A stretch of DNA of 64,000 bases from Streptomyces rhizosphaerihabitans (GCF_025399795.1 NZ_JAODTZ010000016.1:100418-164417); one strand, 5' to 3'. Shown: positions 17,851 through 26,916, numbered from the stretch's first letter. The notes: generated by a model from the sequence alone, not told the origin. Program-made: numbers and translations.

Positions 17851-18610
17851 GCCGGCTGCGACCAACCGCGTCGCTCTCGTCACGGGTGGTTCGCGGGGGA
17901 TCGGGGCCGCTGTTTCGCACCGCCTCGCCGCCGACGGACTCACGGTGCACCTCGTCTGCCGCAGCGCCCTGGACGCCGGACGTCGCGTGGTGAAGGAGAT
18001 CGAGGCCGCAGGCGGCCGCGCCGTCCTGCACCAGGCGGACGTCGGCGTCGAGGCCGAGGTCGAGGACCTGGTCGAGCAGGTGACCGCACAGGAGGCCGCA
18101 CTGCACGTCCTGGTCAACAACGCGGCGGTGATCGACGATCAACTCCTCGCGGTCACCCGTACCGACCGCTGGGAGAACGTTCTGCGGACCAATCTCACCG
18201 GCCCCTTCCTGACCAGCAGGGCGGTTCTGCCGGCGATGCTGGACCAGGGCTGGGGCCGCATCGTGAACATCTCCTCCAACTCGGCCCGTACCCCAGGACC
18301 GGGCCAGAGCGCCTACGCGGCGTCCAAGGGCGGCCTCGAGGCACTCACCCGCGCCCTGGCCGTGGAGGTCGGTCGCAAGGGCATCCGCGTCAACTGCGTG
18401 GCACCCGGCAAGGTCCGCACCGAGATGACCGCGGCCGTCGCCGATCAGCTCGGCTCGGACAGTGACGGCACCCGCTGGGGGCTCCCCGAGGACATCAGCG
18501 GACTGATCGCCTTCCTCGCCCGTGACGAGGCGGACTACATCCAGGGCCAGACGTTCACGGTGGACGGCGGCCGCATGATCATGCGCAGCCCGGGTCGGCG
18601 ATCCCGGTGA
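17843..18610 (+). CDS. 3-oxoacyl-ACP reductase-like SDR (ketoreductase)
   Basis: A 255-residue classical SDR with a GTG start inside the ACP gene. It has the NADP motif TGGSRGIG, NNAAV, the catalytic Ser in NISSNSA and the YAASK Tyr/Lys pair; APGKVRTEM and FTVDGGRM complete the FabG pattern. In this cluster it should reduce beta-ketoacyl-ACP to beta-hydroxyacyl-ACP. Confidence 0.9.
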   Translation: MPEPAATNRVALVTGGSRGIGAAVSHRLAADGLTVHLVCRSALDAGRRVVKEIEAAGGRAVLHQADVGVEAEVEDLVEQVTAQEAALHVLVNNAAVIDDQLLAVTRTDRWENVLRTNLTGPFLTSRAVLPAMLDQGWGRIVNISSNSARTPGPGQSAYAASKGGLEALTRALAVEVGRKGIRVNCVAPGKVRTEMTAAVADQLGSDSDGTRWGLPEDISGLIAFLARDEADYIQGQTFTVDGGRMIMRSPGRRSR

Positions 18611-18635
18611 GCCCGGGGCGAACGGAGGAACAGCC

Positions 18636-19109
18636 GTGGGGGCAGTGAAGTACTGGGAGGACCTGGCGCACGCACCGGTGCGCCGGTTCGGGCCGGTGGT
18701 TTTTGGCGGCGCGCTCCTTGACCAACTCCTCGATCTGATGGGGGAGAAGCACCCGGTGCACGACAGCGACGACTTCGCCCAGGGCACGGACCGCCGGCAG
18801 CGCATCGTGCCCGGGGGCTTCATCCACTCCATCACCTCGGGCTGGGTGGTCCAGCACGGCTCCCCGGCCGCCATCGTCGGTATGCGGAGACTGAGCTGGG
18901 ACTTCGTCAGACCGCTGTATCCCGACACCCCGTTCTGGTTCACCACCGCAACCGACCGGGCGGAGGAGATCGACGACCGGATCGGCCTGGTCGAAACCAC
19001 ACGCCGGGTGTTCGACGAGAACGACCGGACGTACGCCATCGGACGCATGAGCGTCGTACTGCTGCGGCACGCCGCGCAGCGGACCGCAGCGGCAGGAAGG
19101 GTTCAGTGA
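18636..19109 (+). CDS. MaoC-like hot-dog dehydratase
   Basis: A 157-residue single hot-dog domain with a GTG start. KHPVHDSDDFAQGT..QRIVPGGFIHSITSG matches the hydratase region of MaoC/FabZ-like enzymes (HPxH and the G-x-x-H helix). In the R-hydratase consensus GDxNPxH the Asp position reads Glu here (GEKHPVH), a conservative change. By position between the two SDR genes it should dehydrate beta-hydroxyacyl-ACP. Its stop overlaps the next ATG by one base. Confidence 0.82.
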   Translation: MGAVKYWEDLAHAPVRRFGPVVFGGALLDQLLDLMGEKHPVHDSDDFAQGTDRRQRIVPGGFIHSITSGWVVQHGSPAAIVGMRRLSWDFVRPLYPDTPFWFTTATDRAEEIDDRIGLVETTRRVFDENDRTYAIGRMSVVLLRHAAQRTAAAGRVQ

Positions 19110-19915
19110 TGGGCAGTCAGTATCAGCCGCTCAAGGGGCGGGTGGCCCTGGTGACCGGCGGCTCGCGGGGCATCGGCGCGGGCATCACCCGCAAACTCGC
19201 GGCCTGGGGAGCGACCTTGGCCATCAACTACGTCGACCGGGAGGGACCGGCCAAGGAACTCGCGGCCGAACTCGGTGAACAAGGTACGGAAGTGACCCTG
19301 CACCGCGCCGACCTCAGCGAGCCCGAGGAGATCGAGAACCTGATCGCGGAGATCGGCGAGATCCACCACGACCTGCACATCCTCGTCCAGAACGCGGCCG
19401 CCACCAAGTTCGCCAGGCTCGCCGAAGCCTCCCTCGGTGACTGGCAGTTCGTGCAGGACACCAACTCCCGGGCCACCTGGCTGCTCGCCAAGCACGCGCT
19501 CCCGTTGATGCGTGAGCGCGCGGGAGCCCGCTTCATCACCATCACCAACTCCACGACCACGCGCATCATCCCGCGCGCCGGTCTCTTCGCGGCGGCCAAG
19601 GCGGGACTCGAGGCGCTGACCGACTACCTCTCCTACGAGCTGGCGCCGTACGGCATCGTCGCCAACTGCGTGCGTCCCGGACTCGTACAGACCGGCGTCT
19701 TCAAGGTCCGTCCCGACTTCGCCCACGGTGTCACCAAGGAACTGTCCGTCTCTCCGTGGCCGGGCGACCGCATGACGACGCCGGAGAACAGTGCAGACGT
19801 GGTGGCGCTGCTCTGCCTGGAAGAGGCGTCCTGGATCGCCGGGCAGACCATCACCGTGGACGGCGGATACCGTCTGTGGGGCGGGATCAGCGGTGGAGGC
19901 CGTCGTGCCGAGTGA
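19109..19915 (+). CDS. FabL-like SDR lacking the catalytic tyrosine
   Basis: A 268-residue SDR from ATG 19109 (TGATG coupling to the previous gene). TGGSRGIG and a C-terminal GQTITVDGG are intact. The region around the active-site Lys (K164) reads RIIPRAGLFAAAKAGLEALTDYL. It aligns better with FabL-type enoyl-ACP reductases than with FabG, but neither the Y-x3-K nor the Y-x6-K tyrosine is present: F160 and A157 occupy those positions. It may be an atypical enoyl reductase or a non-catalytic partner. It belongs to the cluster A operon. Confidence 0.8.
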   Translation: MGSQYQPLKGRVALVTGGSRGIGAGITRKLAAWGATLAINYVDREGPAKELAAELGEQGTEVTLHRADLSEPEEIENLIAEIGEIHHDLHILVQNAAATKFARLAEASLGDWQFVQDTNSRATWLLAKHALPLMRERAGARFITITNSTTTRIIPRAGLFAAAKAGLEALTDYLSYELAPYGIVANCVRPGLVQTGVFKVRPDFAHGVTKELSVSPWPGDRMTTPENSADVVALLCLEEASWIAGQTITVDGGYRLWGGISGGGRRAE

Positions 19916-21197
19916 GCGCGGCGGGCGGCAGGACCGTCCCGACATCGTCGTCACCGGTATCGGTGTGATCTCCCCGGCGGGCATCGGCGCGGCCCGGCTG
20001 TGGGAGGCCATGGCCGCAGGCAAGACATTCTTCGACACGGGTGGCAACGACGGGCCGGCCCCCGCGCTGCCGTGGCCGTCGGCCGCCGTCGACACCACGG
20101 AGATCACCTGGCCCGCCGGCCGTGACTGGGCCAACGCCGGCAAGTACGCCAACCAGTCGGCCCGTTGGGCGGTCGCCGTCGCGCGTCAGGCCCTGGAACA
20201 GGCCGGGATCACCGGCGACACGGAGGACGTACGCGGCGGAACCGTCATGGCCGTGGGCAGCAGCAGCGACGAACTGAGCGACGTCATCCCACAGCTCGCC
20301 TCGCGCTTCCGCAACGATCCCAGGCCGCTGGCGAAGTTCCTCCACGACGAGGTGCCCGACTACTCCTACATACGCGGCATCCCCTCCCAGCTGGGCCAGT
20401 TCGTCTCCATGGCCAGCGGATTCCGGGGATCGAACGTCGCGGCCTACGGCGAGGCGGCGGCGGGCGGCACGGGCGCACTCGCCCTGGCCGTACGGCTGTT
20501 GGAGAGCGGCGAACTCGACCGGATGCTCGTCGTGGGCGTCGGAGCGCCGCTCACGATCACCGCGATGGCCGCCTTCGACCAGGACGAACCGCTCGGCACG
20601 CGCGCCACGGCCGGTGCGGGTCCCTTCGACGCCGACAGGTCGGGGACCCTGGTCGGCCAGGGGGCCGCCGCAGTCCTGCTGGAGCGTGCCGACACCGCGC
20701 GCGGAACGGCTCGGGCCCGGCTCGCCGGCTGTGAGGTGCTGGTCGCCGCCGACGTCGCGGCCTCGGCGCGCCTTGTCGTCGACTCCGTACTCGCCGACGC
20801 GGACACCACACCCACCATGTGGTGGGCACACGGCGCCGGTTCGCCGCTCCTCGACCGCGTGGAAACCCTGGCGGTACTGCCCCGGGTGGGCAGCCTCCCC
20901 GTCACCGGTTCGAAGGGCACCATCGGCAACGCCTTCGAGTGTTCGGCGCTCATCGACACCGCGCTGGTCGTGGAGAGCCTCGGACGCGGCGAACTTCCCC
21001 CCGTGGGCCTGCTGCGTCGCCCCGACCCCGGACTCGGCGGTCTCGATCCGGTCATGGGGGAGACCCGTCCCCTCAGCCCGGCGCCGATGGCGCTGGTCAC
21101 GGCGTTCAACCAGGGACACCACTCGACAGCGGCGGGAGCCATCGTCATCGCATCGACGCACGGGGCTGCCACCGGCGACGGGAAGGTACGGACATGA
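19905..21197 (+). CDS. Chain-length-factor-like ketosynthase (inactive KS)
   Basis: 430 residues from GTG 19905, overlapping the SDR stop; GGTGGAGG precedes it. The fold is KAS I/II-like (IVVTGIGVISPAGIGA), but the nucleophile Cys is replaced by Ala (A184 in YGEAAAGG), and the second His segment reads GTIGNAFEC rather than GHTxGA. Loss of the Cys is the hallmark of CLF subunits that pair with an active KS and set chain length. The active KS follows immediately with an ATGA overlap. Confidence 0.85.
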   Translation: MPSERGGRQDRPDIVVTGIGVISPAGIGAARLWEAMAAGKTFFDTGGNDGPAPALPWPSAAVDTTEITWPAGRDWANAGKYANQSARWAVAVARQALEQAGITGDTEDVRGGTVMAVGSSSDELSDVIPQLASRFRNDPRPLAKFLHDEVPDYSYIRGIPSQLGQFVSMASGFRGSNVAAYGEAAAGGTGALALAVRLLESGELDRMLVVGVGAPLTITAMAAFDQDEPLGTRATAGAGPFDADRSGTLVGQGAAAVLLERADTARGTARARLAGCEVLVAADVAASARLVVDSVLADADTTPTMWWAHGAGSPLLDRVETLAVLPRVGSLPVTGSKGTIGNAFECSALIDTALVVESLGRGELPPVGLLRRPDPGLGGLDPVMGETRPLSPAPMALVTAFNQGHHSTAAGAIVIASTHGAATGDGKVRT

Positions 21198-22507
21198 GCG
21201 GCGACATCGTCATCACCGGTATGGGGGTGATCACCCCCATCGGCGGAGACGTCGAGACCTTCTGGTCGGCCAACCTCGAAGGCCGCTCCGGAGTGGTCCT
21301 GGAGGAGCGGATGGACACCGCCGGACTGCCCTGCGGCTGGACGGCCGGACTGATCCCGGAGGACGTCAAGGCGAAGGTCGCCGCCGACTACGGCGCACCC
21401 GACCGCTCCTGGGGCGACTCCCTCATGCTCGCCGCCGTGGACCAGGCCCTCGGCGACGCCCGCCTCGACGAACTGCCCGCGGAGGACGGGCCGGCCGCCC
21501 TGGTCTACGCGCGAGTGTGGCCGGGCCCCACCGGATCGTTCCCCCAGGACTACGTCACGCACATGGAAGACCTCGCCGAACGCTACGACAGGATCGGCAA
21601 CGAGCCCTCGGCCGTCCTGAAACATCTGCGCGGCAGGCATCTCCCGCCCGAGACACGCGACTTGTCCGCCTATCCCACCGAGATCACCGAACGCCTCGGG
21701 ACGGCTGTCATCCCCGTCCGGCTGGAAGCCACCTGCTCCGGAGGCCTGCGTGCCATAGCGGAAGCCGCCCGGCTGCTGCGCTCGGGACGCGCGCAGTACG
21801 CGGTGGTGTCGGCGGCCGTCTCCCGCAACACGCCGTACGTGCTCTCCCAGTACGGCCAGCTCATGGCGCTGTCGCGCTGGAAGGGCGAGCCCGCCCTGGC
21901 CTCCATGCCCTTCGACAAACGCCGTACGGGCATGGTCATCAACGAGTCCGCGGGTGCGCTCGTCCTGGAGACGGCCGAGCACGCCGCCCGGCGCGGCATG
22001 GCGCAGGCGTACGCCGTCATCGGTGGCTGGGGGCTGGCGGTGGACACCCGCCACATGACCGCTCCCAGCGTGGAGATGATCGAACGGGTCATGCGGACCG
22101 CCCTCGAACAGGCCGACGCGCACCCGGACGACGTCGACACCGTCAATGCCCACGGCACCTCCACCCGTCTCAACGACGTCACCGAGGCCCGCGCGTTGCA
22201 CCGGCTCTTCGGCGAGCGGATGGCGGACCTCGACGTCAGCGCCGTGAAGTCGCTGACCGGGCACGGATCGGCGGCGTCCGGTGTGGTGGAGACGGCGGTG
22301 GCGGCCCTCACGATGTGCCGGGGAATCATCCCGCCCGTCGCGACCTGCACCGAGCCCGACCCCGCCTGCGCCGTGCGCACCTCCCTCACCCCGGTGAGGC
22401 GGCCGGTCGGCACCGTACTGAAGAACTCCTTCGGTTTCGGCGGCCAGTACGCCTCGATGCTCTTCCGTCGTCCGGCCACGCCACGGCCGGCACCCCAGCC
22501 GGTGTGA
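21194..22507 (+). CDS. Beta-ketoacyl synthase (active KS partner)
   Basis: 437 residues from ATG 21194, overlapping the CLF stop. The Cys-His-His triad is intact: C181 in EATCSGG, H320 in NAHGTSTRLND and H357 in SLTGHGSAASG. The C-terminal NSFGFGGQ is typical of KAS II/type II PKS ketosynthases. It should condense malonyl-ACP with acyl-ACP as a heterodimer with the CLF. Note the order CLF before KS, the reverse of most aromatic polyketide clusters. Confidence 0.9.
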   Translation: MSGDIVITGMGVITPIGGDVETFWSANLEGRSGVVLEERMDTAGLPCGWTAGLIPEDVKAKVAADYGAPDRSWGDSLMLAAVDQALGDARLDELPAEDGPAALVYARVWPGPTGSFPQDYVTHMEDLAERYDRIGNEPSAVLKHLRGRHLPPETRDLSAYPTEITERLGTAVIPVRLEATCSGGLRAIAEAARLLRSGRAQYAVVSAAVSRNTPYVLSQYGQLMALSRWKGEPALASMPFDKRRTGMVINESAGALVLETAEHAARRGMAQAYAVIGGWGLAVDTRHMTAPSVEMIERVMRTALEQADAHPDDVDTVNAHGTSTRLNDVTEARALHRLFGERMADLDVSAVKSLTGHGSAASGVVETAVAALTMCRGIIPPVATCTEPDPACAVRTSLTPVRRPVGTVLKNSFGFGGQYASMLFRRPATPRPAPQPV

Positions 22508-23226
22508 GCGCGATGGACCGGCTGGAATACGAGACGGCCGATCCCGCCGGACCGCACCGGGGCACCGTCGTCTGGCTGCACGGCATCGGCCAGGCACCGG
22601 GCGATCTGATGGCCGTGACCCAGCGGTTCCGGCTCCCCGAGGCGGGGGTGCGCGGGGTGTTCCCGCGCGCGCCCGTCGCGGCCCCGAGCCTGCTGAGCGG
22701 TCTGTCGGTGCCGTGCTGGTTCCCGCAGAACCTCCTCACGATCGACCGGATCGACGTCGAGGGGCTCCTGGCGGCGCACCGGCCGCTCTCGACGCTGCTG
22801 AAGGCGGAAGCGGACCGGATCGGCGCCGGAAGGATCGTGCTGGCGGGCTTCTCCCAGGGCGCCACGGTCGCCCTGACACTGGCACTGACGTACACCGAAC
22901 GGCTGGCGGGCGTGGCCCTCTACGCGCCCTTCACCCCTCCCGATCTGCCCGCACTGCTCCCGGCCGGTCGGCCGTCGCCCGCCAACAGCGGCCTGCCGGT
23001 GTGGATCGGCCATGGGGCACGGGACTGGGTCGTCCCCGAACGCAGTGGTGCCGGGCTGAGAGACCTGCTCACCAGTTGGGGACATCCGGTGACGTGGCAG
23101 CGCTATCCCGGCGGACACGAGCCGTTCGCCGGAGTACGGGCGTCGCTGCCCGCCTACCTCGGTGACGTCCTGGATGTCCACGTGCCGCGGATTCCCGGGT
23201 CAGGGCCGGCAGCGCGGGCGCGTTGA
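22504..23226 (+). CDS. Phospholipase/carboxylesterase-type alpha/beta hydrolase
   Basis: About 240 residues. GTG 22504 overlaps the KS stop (GTGA); ATG 22513 is an alternative start. TVVWLHGIGQAPGDL gives the oxyanion strand, LAGFSQGATVAL the nucleophile Ser, GARDWVVP the Asp and YPGGHEPF the His, as in the Abhydrolase_2 family. As the last gene coupled to the KS it may act as the off-loading thioesterase of cluster A (inference). Confidence 0.85.
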   Translation: MSAMDRLEYETADPAGPHRGTVVWLHGIGQAPGDLMAVTQRFRLPEAGVRGVFPRAPVAAPSLLSGLSVPCWFPQNLLTIDRIDVEGLLAAHRPLSTLLKAEADRIGAGRIVLAGFSQGATVALTLALTYTERLAGVALYAPFTPPDLPALLPAGRPSPANSGLPVWIGHGARDWVVPERSGAGLRDLLTSWGHPVTWQRYPGGHEPFAGVRASLPAYLGDVLDVHVPRIPGSGPAARAR

Positions 23227-23620
23227 GCGGGGATCCCGGCATGCGTCCCGCACGGCCCGGACTACCGGAACCGGTATCCCTCTCCAGGTTCCGGAAGTCC
23301 GGGGTGTGTCCATATCCGGCACGGCAAGGCACGGCAAGGCACGGCAAGGCAAGGCACGGCCCGGTCCTGTTGAGGTGTTCGTCCGCGGACACCGCGCTCG
23401 GTCGGCACTCCGTCGCCCGGTCCCGGGGAGACGGGTCGGGCCGGACGGGACCCGCTCCGGCCCGACAACCGCCGACAGGGACGGATCGGGGGACAGATCG
23501 AGGCCGGCCGAGTCCTGTGCGCCATCTCGTCACCATCGGCTCGTCGTCGTACCGCGCCGCAACGCGGTTGGCCCGGACGCCGTACCTGCACCGGGAAGGG
23601 ACTGGAAGTTGTCTGCACTG
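23227..23620. other. Intergenic region with a 10-bp tandem repeat
   Basis: 394 bases between the hydrolase and the acyltransferase. The unit ACGGCAAGGC is repeated three times at 23321-23350, with partial units to 23360. A CCGGAACCGG palindrome occurs near 23269. No gene is seen, so the acyltransferase may have its own promoter here. Confidence 0.6.
23318..23360. repeat. 10-bp tandem repeat (ACGGCAAGGC x3 plus partials)
   Basis: Perfect tandem units at 23321-23350 with degenerate flanking copies built from GGCAC/GGCAA pieces. The 5-bp array at 27.7 kb uses the same GGCAC motif. Confidence 0.9.
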
Positions 23621-24649
23621 ATGTCACAGGTGCCACAGGTGTCACAGGTGTCACGGGTGTCGCCCCTGAGGGCGGCCCGCCTCCCGGAGGCCGAGCCGTT
23701 CGGTGTCGGCCTGCTCTTCCCGGGTCAGGGCGCCCAGCGGCCCGGAATGGGCGAGCCTTGGCGCGACACCCCGCACTGGAAGGTCGTCGCACGTCTCTCC
23801 GAGGTCTGCGGAAGGGACCTCGGACGGCTGCTGCTGCACGCCGGAGCAGAGCAGCTGACCCGCACCGACACCGCTCAACTGGCCACCTTCGCGCTGGAGA
23901 TGGTGGTGCTCGACGCGTTGCGCACGGCGGTGGGCGAGCTGCGGCCCGCGGCGTGCGCAGGGCACAGCCTCGGCGAGTACGCGGCTCTGACCGCCGCCGG
24001 GGTGCTCGCCCCTGAGGACGGCGCACGGCTGGTCGCCGAGCGCGGGGCCGCCATGCAGGAGGCGAACCGGCTCACGCCCGGCACCATGGCGGTACTCATC
24101 GGAACCGACATCGTGCCGCGAACACAAAAACTCGCCGCCCGGATGCGTGCCGTGCGGCGAGCCCAGGTGTGGGTCGCCAACATCAACGGCGCCGAACAGG
24201 TCGTGATCTCCGGAGCCGTCGATGCCGTGGCGACGTTGGTGGAGGAGGCCACTCGCGGCGGCGCGCGGGCGATCCGTATCCCGGTCGGTGGTGCCTTCCA
24301 CACACCCTTGATGGCTCCGGCCGGCCCACGCCTGGCGCAAGCCGTCGACCGAACTCCCCTGCACCCCGCACACTGTCCGGTGATCGCGAACGTCGATGCG
24401 CGCGCCCACCTTCACCATCAGGAGCGATGGCGGGCGATGATGCTCCGTCAGCTCGTCATGCCGGTGCGCTGGGCAGGCTCCATGCGCACCCTCACCGCCA
24501 TGGCACGCGGCCGTCTCCGCCTTGTCGAAGTCGGCCCAGGGTCCACACTGGCCAACCTCGCACGCAGAGTTCTGCCCGCGGAGATCCCGGTTCGCTCCGT
24601 CGCAACTCCGGCTCAGGTGGAGGCCCTTGTCGCCGAGTGGTGGCATTGA
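23621..24649 (+). CDS. Malonyl/acyl-CoA:ACP transacylase
   Basis: 342 residues from ATG 23621 (TTG 23609, nearer to AAGGGA, is the alternative start). GVGLLFPGQGAQRPGMG and the nucleophile elbow CAGHSLGEYAAL identify an AT domain; GAFHTPLM supplies the catalytic His. The unusual N-terminus SQVPQVSQVSRVS is encoded by a 9-bp repeat. It is a stand-alone AT of FabD type and would load extender units onto the cluster A ACP. Confidence 0.88.
   Translation: MSQVPQVSQVSRVSPLRAARLPEAEPFGVGLLFPGQGAQRPGMGEPWRDTPHWKVVARLSEVCGRDLGRLLLHAGAEQLTRTDTAQLATFALEMVVLDALRTAVGELRPAACAGHSLGEYAALTAAGVLAPEDGARLVAERGAAMQEANRLTPGTMAVLIGTDIVPRTQKLAARMRAVRRAQVWVANINGAEQVVISGAVDAVATLVEEATRGGARAIRIPVGGAFHTPLMAPAGPRLAQAVDRTPLHPAHCPVIANVDARAHLHHQERWRAMMLRQLVMPVRWAGSMRTLTAMARGRLRLVEVGPGSTLANLARRVLPAEIPVRSVATPAQVEALVAEWWH
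23623..23658. repeat. 9-bp coding repeat at the acyltransferase N-terminus
   Basis: Four copies of GTCACAGGT (two with one change each) directly after the ATG. They encode a Ser-Gln-Val repeat; copy-number change would not break the frame. Confidence 0.88.
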
Positions 24650-24952
24650 CCGGGCCGGCAAGACCAACGGCGCGCGGAGACCGGCCCTGCTACGACACCG
24701 CCACTACAACACCGCCGCCGGGAAGGTCCGTTGCCTGCCTCCGTCGTCACCGCCCTGCCTGGCGGAAACCCGACCTGAGCGCAGTCACGCAGGTTCCCCC
24801 GGAGCCGGCGCAGGGAGTTCCGGTCCTCGTGCGCTGTCGGGATCACCAGACCTGTCCGTGAGGGGGCGGGGCATGGCAGACTGCTCGGCGTCCAGGGGGT
24901 CGATGAGGCGTGAGACGTGAGCGCAACGCGGTCTGCTCCGACCGTTCTTTAG
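24650..24952. other. Intergenic region, no gene seen
   Basis: 303 bases after the acyltransferase; open frames here on either strand have no recognisable features. Confidence 0.4.
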
Positions 24953-25702
24953 ATGGTGCTGGGCAAACAACGCCGGCAACTGCGCCGCGCGAAGGGCCTC
25001 TTGGCGCAGGATGCCGGTGGAAAGCTGCGGCAGGCGCACACCGAGGTCATCCGGATGGAGCGGGCCAAGGCCGCGCTGAAGCGGGCGACGGTCAAGACAG
25101 TGCCGGAGGCCTACGGCATCGAGGTGGCCGAGGCCGGGGGCTCGCTTGCTCTGCCGGACCAGGCCAACGAGCCCGGCTGCCGGCGGAGTTACCGCGATGC
25201 CCTGCCGAACCGGTTCGCCGTGCAGGTCGGTCGGGAGAACTCGGCCGCCCGGATTCGCGGCGACGCACCCCGTGCGGTTACCGGGCTGCTGTGGGCCAAG
25301 GGCTCCGCGCACGACGTTCTGACCTGAGCCCTTTCGACCCTTCAAGAGCTGGGTCGCGCCGCCCGGCTGCGCCCGGAAGCTCCCTAGGGCCCCGGTGGCC
25401 CCGGTGGCCGAGGAGGGCGTCCGCCTCCTTCACCTTCCGATGCCGGATTTCCTGGACATTGACGCCTCGGACAGCCGCAGTAGCGCCCAGTGCAGCTCAC
25501 CAGTGCCCAGTGCCCAGTACAGCTCACCAGCGCCCAGTTCAACTCGGCGGTGCTCGGTACAGCGGGGGCCGCGAGGACCGCGGAGGTCCACGAGGAAGTC
25601 GCCCTGTACCCCGAGGTGTTCGACCGGATGAGTGCCCAAGCCATGCCCAAACGACGTACCAGGCAGTCCCTGGGCGACGTCCGCAAGGAGACAGAACGAT
25701 GA
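24953..25702 (+). pseudogene. Decayed Scr1-type XRE regulator
   Basis: The first 124 codons (24953-25327) still read as the N-terminus of a Scr1-family XRE regulator (LGKQRRQLRRAKGLLAQDAGGKL..HTEVIRMERAKAALKRATV..YGIE; SYRDALPNRFAVQVG), but with substitutions at many conserved positions and an early stop. The middle is missing or scrambled. A C-terminal scrap (EEVALYPEVFDRMSAQAM..SLGDVRKETER) at ~25590-25702 ends in an ATGA overlap with the DUF397 gene, the normal arrangement of these pairs. A 2-copy repeat invades the gap. It is unlikely to make a functional protein. Confidence 0.7.
25484..25541. repeat. Imperfect tandem repeat inside the XRE pseudogene
   Basis: GCCCAGTGCAGCTCACCAGT and GCCCAGTACAGCTCACCAGC are separated by an extra GCCCAGT, with a third partial copy (GCCCAGTTCAACTC). 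Confidence 0.85.
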
Positions 25703-25929
25703 AGCACGCCATGAACGCCGCCACAGAGCTGGGACCCCATGGCTGGCGCAAGCCCTGGAGCGCCGGCAACAACGGCAGCTGCGTCGAAATGAAGAAGCTC
25801 GGCGGCGGCATCGTGGCGGTCAGGCAGTCGACAGACCCCGACGGCCCGGCCCTCATCTGCGCCTCCTCGGTCGTCGCCGAGTTCGTAGGCGCCGCCAAGG
25901 AAGGGCGAGCCGACTTCCTCATCACCTGA
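25699..25929 (+). CDS. DUF397 protein
   Basis: A 76-residue protein. GWRKPWSAGNNGSCVEM, IVAVRQSTDPDGPALI and FVGAAKEGRADF match the DUF397 pattern (W..SxxS..NCVEV; VRDSKDP). In Streptomyces, DUF397 proteins are small partners encoded after Scr1-type XRE regulators, proposed as toxin/antitoxin-like or developmental pairs (BldB/WhiJ-type systems). Its XRE partner here is decayed, leaving it an orphan. Confidence 0.88.
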   Translation: MKHAMNAATELGPHGWRKPWSAGNNGSCVEMKKLGGGIVAVRQSTDPDGPALICASSVVAEFVGAAKEGRADFLIT

Positions 25930-26006
25930 GACTCGCCCCTTGACGACGGTGTCCGGCCGCAACCGGATCAACTCCTACGATCACGCCGTAGCGGCGGAGG
26001 ACTGAA

Positions 26007-26810
26007 GTGACGGACACAGGCACAGGTGCCGACGACATCGACACCAGCAAACCCCAGTCGGCGCGCATGTATGACTACTTCCTCGACGGCAAGGACAACT
26101 ATCCGGTCGACTGGGAAGCTGCCGAGCAGGTCATATCCTTCTTCCCCGCCGTCAAGGAAATGGCCCGGACCAACCGGGACTTCATGCATCGTGCCGCTCG
26201 TCTGCTGGCACAGCGGGGCATCCGCCAGTTTCTCGACATCGGCACCGGGATTCCGACCGCGCCGAACCTCCACCAGATCGTCCAGGCCATTGCCCCTGCC
26301 GCCCGCGTGGTGTACGCCGACAACGACCCGATCGTCCTCAGGCACGCGGAAGCACTTCTGCACAGCACCCCGCAGGGACGTACCGCCTACATCCGGGCCG
26401 ACGTGCAGGAACCGGAGAAGATCCTGGCCGCGGCCAGAGACACCCTCGACTTCGATCAGCCGATCGCACTGTCCATGGTGGCCTTGCTGCACTTGGTGGG
26501 GGACGAGGACGATCCCTACGGCATCGTGGTGGAACTCCTCGACTCCCTGGCCCCCGGAAGCCACTTGGCGCTGTCCCACGCGACGGGAGACTTCGACCCC
26601 GAAGCGTGGGAGCGAGTCGTCGAGGTCTACCGCAAGGGCGGAACATCGGCGCAAGTCCGATCGCGCGGGGAATTCGCCAGGTTCTTCACCGGACTTGAGC
26701 TCCTCGCCCCCGGCATCGAACTCGCCGCGCGCTGGCACCCCGAGGGAGAGCATCAGCACACCGACGGTGAACAGATCCCCCTGTACGTGGGTGTCGCCCG
26801 GAAGCTGTAG
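26007..26810 (+). CDS. SAM-dependent methyltransferase (DUF574/Methyltransf_19 type)
   Basis: A 267-residue protein. DTSKPQSARMYDYFLDGKDNYPVD is the family signature near the N-terminus. QFLDIGTGIPTAPNLHQ is the SAM-binding motif I, and VVYADNDPIVLRHA the acidic ribose-binding loop. Such enzymes often sit beside XRE/DUF397 pairs, as here, but their substrates are unknown. A paralogue lies at 59707-60528. Confidence 0.9.
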   Translation: MTDTGTGADDIDTSKPQSARMYDYFLDGKDNYPVDWEAAEQVISFFPAVKEMARTNRDFMHRAARLLAQRGIRQFLDIGTGIPTAPNLHQIVQAIAPAARVVYADNDPIVLRHAEALLHSTPQGRTAYIRADVQEPEKILAAARDTLDFDQPIALSMVALLHLVGDEDDPYGIVVELLDSLAPGSHLALSHATGDFDPEAWERVVEVYRKGGTSAQVRSRGEFARFFTGLELLAPGIELAARWHPEGEHQHTDGEQIPLYVGVARKL

Positions 26811-26916
26811 AGGCCACGTGGACCGACGGGCCGGGTCGTTGCACCGGCCCGCGGCCGACGTGGAGAATCCGAACACTTCTGCACGTGCCAGGTGCGGCAC
26901 GGTCCAGAGTGCTGCC

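Noticed and set aside
20614..22503. 870-residue frame ahead of the alpha/beta hydrolase
   Set aside because: It is a shadow of the CLF and KS genes; hydrolase features start only at 22504-22513.
24785..25345. Minus-strand 186-codon frame over the XRE region
   Set aside because: The plus strand carries recognisable Scr1-type XRE sequence; the minus frame has no family signal.
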